DNA from: CAYGHG01 sp964349515
GTDB taxonomy: Bacteria; Oederibacteriota; PGYV01; CAYGHG01
Assembly: GCA_964349515.1 (NCBI GenBank)
Contig: CAYGHG010000117.1
Span: 1 to 7,733, forward strand
Direction: 5' to 3'
DNA: 7,733 nucleotides
A program made the translations under genes and the position numbers. Under the pieces are notes generated by a model. That model did not search any database, was not told the origin of the DNA, and saw only the letters and a program-made list of their open reading frames with translations. This document shows positions 1 to 5,423 of the stretch, one piece after another (within the stretch, counting starts at the first letter, position 1; each line of letters opens with the position of its first letter).

Positions 1-1
1 T

Positions 2-832
2 TATTCGATTGTATTGATGAGCGCTCAAGAAAAACTAGTAATCGAGTTAGAAGAAACGGGTTTTCATGATAAAGAACACTATGCAAGCCCTTTGAAAAAA
101 ACAATAGCCAGAAATGTTGAAGAGGCCATGTTGCTGGATGCAATTCATCCATTTTTATACAGCGTTGATGACTATGTTTTAGATGCGCTGAAAAGCTGGA
201 GGGTTTTTCATTTTAATGACACGAGCGACACGTCTAGTATGAAGAATTATTCGAACGTTTCTGATTGTAGGACCTTGAAACAAGATGCTTCTAACTTGGC
301 GGCTGTTATTAATAATATGAGAATCAATCATTATGACAGATACAAATCTTTGCGAGATGTAGTCAGGGTCGTAGCTCCATACTTTGATGATTTTATTTTA
401 GAGCCGAATGGCGAGAATAATTCCATGTTGAAACTTGAATGGCGGGAAAGGGGAACGGATGAATATTTTGATGCCAATAATTTTTCTGACGGAACATTGC
501 GTTTTATTTGTCTTGCGACATTGCTTTTGCAGCCCTTGAAGCCGACTATAGTTATTATTGATGAACCTGAAATTGGCTTGCATCCATATGCTATTGAGGT
601 ACTTACAGAGCTTATTCATTCTGAATCCGGAAACGTACAATTTATTATTTCTACACAGTCGGGTACGTTCTTAGATTTTTTTGATGCGGAGTCAGTAATA
701 GTAACTGACAACAGAAACGGTGAGTCGACGTTTTCCAGATTACCAGTTGAAGAATTACGCGAATGGCTTGAGACTTATAGCGTGGGAGAATTGTGGGAAA
801 AAAATAGGATTGGTGGCAGGCCTTTAAGATGA
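2..832 (+). CDS. AAA_21 / COG4637-type ATPase, C-terminal part (5' end outside window)
   Basis: The frame is open to the left edge, so the TTG at 14 (used here as residue 1) is probably internal. Seen directly: an ABC-signature-like FSDGT at residues 157-161, a Walker B strand ending in the acidic pair D183-E184 followed by PEIGLHP, and a switch region STQS (213-216) with Gln where many ABC ATPases have His. Near the C-terminus is GELWEKN..GGRP (258-270), which I know as a hallmark of COG4637-type predicted ATPases. The Walker A loop is missing because the N-terminal 100 or so residues lie outside the window, not because the gene is broken. The upstream WRVFHFNDTS stretch (62-71) also fits this family. 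The stop overlaps the start of the DUF4276 gene as ATGA, implying coupled translation. It probably hydrolyses ATP to gate the partner's activity; a role in phage or plasmid defence is inference. The gene is visibly AT-rich compared with ligA. Confidence 0.88.
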   Translation, partial: YSIVLMSAQEKLVIELEETGFHDKEHYASPLKKTIARNVEEAMLLDAIHPFLYSVDDYVLDALKSWRVFHFNDTSDTSSMKNYSNVSDCRTLKQDASNLAAVINNMRINHYDRYKSLRDVVRVVAPYFDDFILEPNGENNSMLKLEWRERGTDEYFDANNFSDGTLRFICLATLLLQPLKPTIVIIDEPEIGLHPYAIEVLTELIHSESGNVQFIISTQSGTFLDFFDAESVIVTDNRNGESTFSRLPVEELREWLETYSVGELWEKNRIGGRPLR

Positions 833-1485
833 AAAAAGTATTTGTTTTAGTGGAAGGTCCGACGGAAGAAATGTTTGTAAAAAATGTATTAACCGATTTT
901 TTTACTGCTAAAAGCATTTTTCTTTACCCTGTGCTGGTAAGAACCAGAAAGGAAAGAAACGGCAAGATGTTTAAGGGAGGGATATCGTCTTATGGCAAAA
1001 TAAAAAAAGAAATTCTTATTATGCTCAATGATAGTAGCAAAGATTTGGTGACCACGATGATAGATTATTATGCTTTGCCTAATGATTTTCCTGGTTTGAA
1101 TGAATTGCCGGAAGGAATTCCTTATGCAAAAGCGGAGTACCTGGAAAGAATGTTTAAGAACGATGTTTCTAGCGATAAGTTTCTGCCTTATTTGTCTCTT
1201 CATGAGTTTGAATCATTATTGTTTTCCGATGTTGAAGCGGTTAATACCTATTTTGGACTCCTGTCTTGTAATTCGTTAAGTAAGGCGTTGGTTGATTCTG
1301 ATAATAATCCAGAATTGATCAATGATGGATATTCTACACACCCTTCTAAAAGACTAAAATGTGCTATTCCGGAATATTCTAAAATTATACACGGAAACAT
1401 TTTGGCGGGAAATATAGGGATGTCAAAAATTCTTGAAAGTTGTCTGAAGTTCTCGAAATGGATTCGTACAATAGAGCAGTGGTAG
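829..1485 (+). CDS. DUF4276 family protein, Toprim-like candidate nuclease partner of the ATPase
   Basis: 218 residues, complete. The start ATG lies in the ATGA overlap with the ATPase stop. The N-terminal beta strand followed by VEGPTEE (residues 8-14, acidic E9) is the opening typical of DUF4276 and looks like the first Toprim motif (Glu). A second acidic site lies in the strand TTMIDYY (75-81, D79), followed by ALPNDFPG. A third is in PYLSLHEFESLLF (120-132, E125, H126-E127-F128-E129 region). The C-terminal HPSKRL (171-176), then PEYSKIIHG and IGMSKI, and a final KFSKWI also match how DUF4276 proteins end. No membrane segment or signal peptide is seen, so it is cytoplasmic. Genes of this family commonly sit next to COG4637 ATPases, as here. 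Metal-dependent nuclease activity is inferred by analogy with the Toprim halves of OLD-like systems such as PARIS AriB and Gabija GajA; I have not seen it shown for this family. Base composition is about one third GC where sampled. Confidence 0.85.
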   Translation: MKKVFVLVEGPTEEMFVKNVLTDFFTAKSIFLYPVLVRTRKERNGKMFKGGISSYGKIKKEILIMLNDSSKDLVTTMIDYYALPNDFPGLNELPEGIPYAKAEYLERMFKNDVSSDKFLPYLSLHEFESLLFSDVEAVNTYFGLLSCNSLSKALVDSDNNPELINDGYSTHPSKRLKCAIPEYSKIIHGNILAGNIGMSKILESCLKFSKWIRTIEQW

Positions 1486-1508
1486 CACGTATAGTGGATA
1501 TTTTATAT

Positions 1509-1522
1509 GAGGGTGTGTTGTG
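1509..1522 (+). promoter_or_regulatory. Ribosome binding site and GTG start of ligA
   Basis: A purine-rich GAGGG (1509-1513) lies six bases before the GTG at 1520, a normal Shine-Dalgarno distance. This favours GTG 1520 over the in-frame ATG at 1547. The ATG would also give a normal LigA N-terminus and has no comparable purine motif at the right distance. No convincing -35/-10 pair is visible in the 34-base gap, so ligA may be read from a promoter inside or upstream of the preceding genes. Confidence 0.55.
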
Positions 1523-3526
1523 ACTAGAAATAATAAATTAAACAGAATGGAAGCGCGCGCTGAAAAACTGCGATCGCTTCTTAAATACCACAACAAAAAA
1601 TATTATGCCGAAGCCATGCCTGAGATTTCAGACTTTGAGTATGACAGGCTGATGAAAGAATTAATCACCCTTGAAGAAAGCTGTCCTGAGCTGAAAACAC
1701 CTGATTCGCCCTCGCAGAGGGTGGGCGGCGAGCCCGCGAAAGAATTCAAGACTGTCACACACTCCTCGCCGATGCTCTCGCTTGATAACACATACTCCCA
1801 CGAAGAACTGAGGGAGTTTGACGCGCGGGTCGCCAAGGTGCTGAAAAAATACTCCTACACCGCCGAGCTCAAAATAGACGGCGCGGCAGTCGCGGTAGTA
1901 TATGAAAACGGCATGCTGAAAACAGCCGCCACGAGGGGCGACGGCGAAAACGGCGACGACATTACAAACAACATGAAGACAATACACAGCCTCCCGCTCA
2001 GCGCGGATGTGGCAGGCAGGTTTGAGGCGCGCGGAGAGGTGTATCTTTCATTTAAGGATTTTAAAGCCATCAATAAATCCCGCGAAGAAGAGGGGGAACA
2101 GCTTTTTGCAAACCCGCGCAACGCCGCGGCAGGCTCATTAAAACAGCTTGACCCGAAAATCGCGGCAAAGAGGCGGCTGAATGTCTTTTTATATTCTGTT
2201 GCCGCGCCGGAACTGCACGCCATAAAATCACAGCATGAAGCGCTCGTGTTTTTAAAGGAAAAAGGTTTTCCCGTGGCGCCTGATTTCAGGGCGTTTGATG
2301 ATATTGAAGGCGTGATTGAATACTGCGATTCGTGGGAAAAAAAGAAAAACTCACTGCCGTATCCCGTGGACGGCATGGTGATAAAGGTTAATGAAACGGA
2401 TAAGCAGGCAATACTCGGCATGACTTCCAAAAGCCCGCGCTGGGCAATAGCGTATAAATTCCCCGCGGAGCGGGCAGTTACAAAACTTAAATCAATAACA
2501 GTACAGGTGGGCAGGGTGGGCTCGCTTACCCCTGTTGCCGAGCTTGAGCCCGTGCTGCTGGCGGGCACTACGGTAAAACGCGCCACGCTTCACAATGAAG
2601 ATGAGATAGAGCGCAAGGGTATTATGGAAGGCGACTGGGTGGAGATTGAAAAGGCGGGGGAGATAATCCCCGAAGTCGTGAGGGTTATAACCGAAAAGCG
2701 CGACGGCACGCAGGTGAAGTTTAAAATGCCGAAAAAATGCCCGGTCTGCGGCACGGCTGCTGTCAGGGAAGAGGGCGAAGCGGCGGTCAGGTGCCCCAAC
2801 GTCAGCTGCAAGGCGCAGCTTGAGGGAAGGCTGCTGCACTTTGCCTCGCGCGACGCGATGGACATAGAAGGGCTCGGGAAGCAGCTGGTAAAACAGCTGA
2901 TAACAAATGAGATGATAAAAGACTACGCGGGCCTTTACGGCCTTACCATATTTGATCTTGCAAATCTTGAGCGCATGGGAAATAAGTCGGCCGACAACCT
3001 CCTGCGTGAAATAGAAGAGTCCAAAACCCGCGAGCTTGACCGGCTGATATATGCGCTCGGCATCAGGAATGTGGGCACGCGCACCGCGGAGATACTGGCG
3101 GAAAATTATGATTCAATTGCAGCGCTTTCGGCTGCAAGCGCAGAGGAGCTCGCCTCCATACACGAGATAGGCCCTGTAGTGGCGGGAGATATTGCTTCTT
3201 TTTTTAAATCGCCTGTAAACGCAGCTGTTATTGAAAAACTGAAAAACGCAGGTGTTAATATGAAGCGGCTGTCACAAAAGCAGGTGAAAAACGTGCTGGG
3301 CGGAAAAGTATTCGTATTCACGGGCGAGATGAAAAAATACTCGCGGGGAGAGGCGTCAAATATTGTTAAGTCTCTGGGCGGAAGGGTGAGCTCCTCGGTC
3401 AGCAAAAATACGGATTATGTAGTGGCCGGGGAAGAGGCGGGCTCAAAACTCGCAAAAGCCGAAAAACTCGGGGTTAAGGTGATTTTTGAGGGTGAGTTTC
3501 TGAAGATGACGGAAGTATCAAAGTGA
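1520..3526 (+). CDS. ligA: NAD+-dependent DNA ligase LigA
   Basis: 668 residues, close to E. coli LigA (671), complete and intact. It seals nicks in duplex DNA using NAD+, joining Okazaki fragments and completing repair in the cytoplasm. Domains in order: Ia NMN-binding (about 1-70) with Y28, Y29, D38, Y41 and D42 in the EISDFEYDRLM region; adenylation domain (about 70-315) with SLDN (87-90), the AMP-accepting lysine K118 in KIDG, TRGDG (138-142), RGEV (171-174), NPRNAAAGSLKQLD (198-211) and DGMVIK (284-289); OB fold (about 318-400); four-cysteine zinc finger C407, C410, C425, C430; helix-hairpin-helix region (about 440-585) with IEGLG and GIRNVGTRTAEIL; C-terminal BRCT domain (about 592-668). 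All key residues are present. Where E. coli has His23 this protein has Tyr, a common variant. It is clearly richer in GC than the two genes upstream. Its TGA stop overlaps the GTG of the glycosyltransferase gene. Confidence 0.98.
   Translation: MTRNNKLNRMEARAEKLRSLLKYHNKKYYAEAMPEISDFEYDRLMKELITLEESCPELKTPDSPSQRVGGEPAKEFKTVTHSSPMLSLDNTYSHEELREFDARVAKVLKKYSYTAELKIDGAAVAVVYENGMLKTAATRGDGENGDDITNNMKTIHSLPLSADVAGRFEARGEVYLSFKDFKAINKSREEEGEQLFANPRNAAAGSLKQLDPKIAAKRRLNVFLYSVAAPELHAIKSQHEALVFLKEKGFPVAPDFRAFDDIEGVIEYCDSWEKKKNSLPYPVDGMVIKVNETDKQAILGMTSKSPRWAIAYKFPAERAVTKLKSITVQVGRVGSLTPVAELEPVLLAGTTVKRATLHNEDEIERKGIMEGDWVEIEKAGEIIPEVVRVITEKRDGTQVKFKMPKKCPVCGTAAVREEGEAAVRCPNVSCKAQLEGRLLHFASRDAMDIEGLGKQLVKQLITNEMIKDYAGLYGLTIFDLANLERMGNKSADNLLREIEESKTRELDRLIYALGIRNVGTRTAEILAENYDSIAALSAASAEELASIHEIGPVVAGDIASFFKSPVNAAVIEKLKNAGVNMKRLSQKQVKNVLGGKVFVFTGEMKKYSRGEASNIVKSLGGRVSSSVSKNTDYVVAGEEAGSKLAKAEKLGVKVIFEGEFLKMTEVSK
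3511..3525 (+). promoter_or_regulatory. Ribosome binding site and GTG start inside the ligA 3' end
   Basis: GGAAG (3511-3515) lies seven bases before the GTG at 3523, which overlaps the ligA TGA as GTGA. This supports GTG 3523 over the GTG at 3532, and indicates translational coupling to ligA. Confidence 0.55.
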
Positions 3527-5100
3527 ATTGCGTGAAAGGCCAAAGGGCTCCCGTCGTTGTTGCAGGCGCAGTGCTATTTGTTGTTCTTATACTTGTGTTA
3601 TATGTACGGCTGAGATATTCAGTGATTCCCCTTGACAGGGATGAAGGCGGCTGGGCATATGCAGGCAGCCTTATTTTGCAGGGAATTCCGGTTTACGAAG
3701 GCTTTTTCCATTTTAAGCTTCCGGGTGTATTCTATATATATGCGATGATAATGTCGCTCGCGGGCCCGAATCCTGCAGCGATAAAAATCACTTTGCTGGC
3801 TGTTAATGTTTTAACTGCATTTTTTTTATTCTTTGCCTTAAGGGAAAAGTTTGGTTTTACAGCTGCATGTTCCGGTACTTGTTTCTTTTTGCTATATACA
3901 TTAAGTATAACTACAGAAGGTTTTACCGCGAACACGGAGCAGTTTTCAGTTTTTTTCCTGGTTTTGGCTTTTTTTGTACTGCGTAAATATCCTGAAATAA
4001 ACAGAACGAGGGGCCTGGTGTTTTCCGGAATACTTGCCTGCCTGTCTTTTATGTGTAAACAGCCTGCACTGCTTTTCTCACTGTTCCTGGTTTCGGTTAT
4101 AGTCATTGATGGAAAAGGACTTTTGGAAAGTTTTCGGAGAGTTATGATATTTGCAGCCGGATTTTTGATTCCGTTTTCGATTTTTTTTGCGCACCTGTTT
4201 TTTACCGGCACATTTGATAATTTTGTAAATATGGCAAAATATGCCGCATACTACGGCACCAAAGTGCCTTTTATGAGAGGAATGCTGGAATTATACATAA
4301 ACGGCGGAAAAGTGTTTATGAGTTTTGCGCCTTTTATAATTCTGATGCTGTCAGGAATTGTGCTGGCGGCTGTAACCCGCCGGATGTTTATGATTCAGTT
4401 TGTTTTTTTGGCGGTTTCTTTTGCGGCGGTTTCGGCCGGCCTTTATTACAGGCAGCATTATTTTATATTTATGGCTCCGGCAATTGCATTTGTACTGGCT
4501 TATGTATTCCAAACGGCTGATAAGGCCCGGGGTAAAATCGGGATTCTGTCTGTGTCCTTGTTGGCGGCTTCGGTGATTTACTATGCCTCTTCAGAGTACA
4601 GATATCTGTTTACTATGACCCCTAAAGAACTGGTAAAAACCTATTATGGCCCAAATCCTTTTCAGGAGTCCCCTCAGATAGGCCGCTTTATAAATGACAA
4701 TAGCGGTGAAGGGGATACCATCGCTGTTTTGGGTTCGGAACCACAGCTTTTCTTTTACTCGGGAAGAAAATCTGCCACAGGATTCATATATATGATGGAC
4801 ATTATGAACGGGCCCATGGCAAAGGAAATGCAAATGCGGGCGGTCCGGCAGATTGTGGAGGCAAAACCTGAAATTCTTGTTTTAGTGCATGTGACAATGT
4901 CATGGATGCTCCGCCCGGATTCGGAGCGGGGTATTTTTTACTGGTACGAGAAATACAGGGATGAATACTATGATAAAATAGGCATTGTTCATATTAAAGA
5001 CCCTGAAACAACATTGTTCGTTTTTGGAAAAGAGGCTCGAAGTTTTATACCGGATACATTTAACTATGTTGAAATATATAAGCGGAAAAAGATGATTTAG
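3523..5100 (+). CDS. Polytopic GT-C glycosyltransferase, GT39/ArnT-like (PMT_2 type)
   Basis: 525 residues, complete. A first membrane helix (about 9-30) is followed by an outward loop with LDRDEGGWAYAG (37-48); the D40-E41 pair there is the expected catalytic acidic site of GT-C enzymes that use polyprenyl-phosphate sugars. The loop continues with GIPVYEGFFHFKLPGVFYIYA (54-74), typical of bacterial family 39-like transferases. By eye there are about 11-12 membrane helices, the last near 337-355, then a soluble C-terminal domain (about 365-525) carrying IGRFINDN and GDTIAVLGSEPQLFFYSGR, also usual in this group. It should act in the inner membrane, moving a sugar from a lipid carrier to a protein, lipid A or glycan acceptor on the outer face; donor and acceptor cannot be read from sequence. 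It is coupled to ligA by overlap but has no obvious functional link to it. GC is lower than in ligA, partly because of Phe/Ile/Leu-rich membrane segments. Confidence 0.85.
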   Translation: MNCVKGQRAPVVVAGAVLFVVLILVLYVRLRYSVIPLDRDEGGWAYAGSLILQGIPVYEGFFHFKLPGVFYIYAMIMSLAGPNPAAIKITLLAVNVLTAFFLFFALREKFGFTAACSGTCFFLLYTLSITTEGFTANTEQFSVFFLVLAFFVLRKYPEINRTRGLVFSGILACLSFMCKQPALLFSLFLVSVIVIDGKGLLESFRRVMIFAAGFLIPFSIFFAHLFFTGTFDNFVNMAKYAAYYGTKVPFMRGMLELYINGGKVFMSFAPFIILMLSGIVLAAVTRRMFMIQFVFLAVSFAAVSAGLYYRQHYFIFMAPAIAFVLAYVFQTADKARGKIGILSVSLLAASVIYYASSEYRYLFTMTPKELVKTYYGPNPFQESPQIGRFINDNSGEGDTIAVLGSEPQLFFYSGRKSATGFIYMMDIMNGPMAKEMQMRAVRQIVEAKPEILVLVHVTMSWMLRPDSERGIFYWYEKYRDEYYDKIGIVHIKDPETTLFVFGKEARSFIPDTFNYVEIYKRKKMI

Positions 5101-5198
5101 CATATTCGTATCTGCGGGGTAAGTCGCTTAACACTCATTCCGGATACTGTCGAAAATTGTGTGTAATTGAAAAAAGATTTGTAATAACAGGATATTCT

Positions 5199-5240
5199 TC
5201 TTCTGCCCCGCTCGCGGGGTAGAAGGCCGGGATGAGGGCG
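5199..5240 (-). repeat. REP-like palindromic element 1 (inverted relative to element 2)
   Basis: A 12-pair stem-loop: arm 5199-5210 pairs with 5215-5226 around the loop CTCG, with two G-U pairs (5205/5220 and 5199/5226). The tail GGGATGAGGG (5229-5238) follows on the right. Read on the minus strand the order is CCCTCATCC tail, GGCC, then a C-rich hairpin, which matches the layout of element 2. The T-run at 5243-5248 is 16 bases past the stem, so this is not a standard terminator, although some terminator or mRNA-stabilising effect is possible. Confidence 0.6.
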
Positions 5241-5263
5241 TCTTTTTTAAAGCCTTAAAACTA

Positions 5264-5300
5264 CCCCCCTCACCAAAGCCTCTCCCCCGAAGGGGAGAGG
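5264..5300 (+). repeat. REP-like palindromic element 2
   Basis: A perfect nine-pair stem-loop: CCTCTCCCC (5279-5287), loop CGAA, GGGGAGAGG (5292-5300). It is preceded by the tail CCCCCCTCACC (5264-5274). The combination of a CCCTCACC-like tail and a CTCTCCCC/GGGGAGAG hairpin is a known layout of dispersed REP-like elements in many bacterial genomes. No T-run follows, so it is not an intrinsic terminator. It sits about 60 bases upstream of the GH57 promoter. Confidence 0.65.
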
Positions 5301-5358
5301 AAATTATAACAGATGATATTACACGCTATTGCGTACAATATCTTCATTCCGTTTGCGG

Positions 5359-5387
5359 TTGAAAATTAAGCTTTGGCGTATTATAAT
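5359..5387 (+). promoter_or_regulatory. Sigma70-type promoter of the GH57 gene
   Basis: TTGAAA (5359-5364), a 17-base spacer, and a perfect TATAAT (5382-5387). This is a near-consensus housekeeping promoter, placing the likely transcript start near 5394-5396 and giving a leader of about 25-27 bases before the ATG at 5421. The leader is too short to hold a riboswitch. No operator palindrome overlaps the promoter, so regulation is not evident. Confidence 0.75.
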
Positions 5388-5408
5388 GTCGCCGCTTTGA
5401 AAAATACC

Positions 5409-5423
5409 AGGAGGCTTTTGATG
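5409..5423 (+). promoter_or_regulatory. Consensus ribosome binding site fixing the GH57 start
   Basis: A full AGGAGG (5409-5414) lies six bases before the ATG at 5421. It decides the start against the upstream in-frame TTG at 5373, which lies between the -35 and -10 boxes and so would not be in the mRNA. Confidence 0.88.

Larger units (their letters stand above)
5101..5420. other. Intergenic region between glycosyltransferase and GH57 genes
   Basis: This 320-base gap has no supportable gene. From 5101 to about 5198 I see no feature and no standard intrinsic terminator for the glycosyltransferase gene. Bases 5199-5300 carry two REP-like palindromes facing opposite ways, with the small palindrome TTTTAA-AGCC-TTAAAA (5245-5260) between them. 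Bases 5359-5420 carry the promoter and ribosome binding site of the GH57 gene. Confidence 0.8.

Noticed and set aside
14..16. TTG at 14 as the true start of the ATPase gene
   Set aside because: The frame is open to the window edge, the Walker A half is missing and no ribosome binding site precedes it, so the gene continues to the left.
1490..1509. Promoter for ligA (TATAGT or TATATG as -10)
   Set aside because: No acceptable -35 box lies at 16-18 bases upstream of either hexamer.
1855..2586. 243-residue open frame on the minus strand
   Set aside because: It lies opposite the conserved catalytic core of ligA, shows low-complexity Ser-rich composition and no recognisable motif; it is a shadow of GC-rich coding DNA.
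5167..5196. Second promoter, TTGAAA then GATATT
   Set aside because: The -10 match is poor, the spacer is 18 bases, and transcripts would run through both REP hairpins; the promoter at 5359 is far better.
5199..5248. Intrinsic terminator for the glycosyltransferase gene
   Set aside because: The stem is good, but the T-run begins 16 bases after it instead of directly at its foot, and the tail matches a REP-like element.
5373..5420. N-terminal extension of the GH57 protein from TTG 5373
   Set aside because: It overlaps the -10 box of a strong promoter, and the AGGAGG site points to ATG 5421, which begins right at the conserved GH57 N-terminus.
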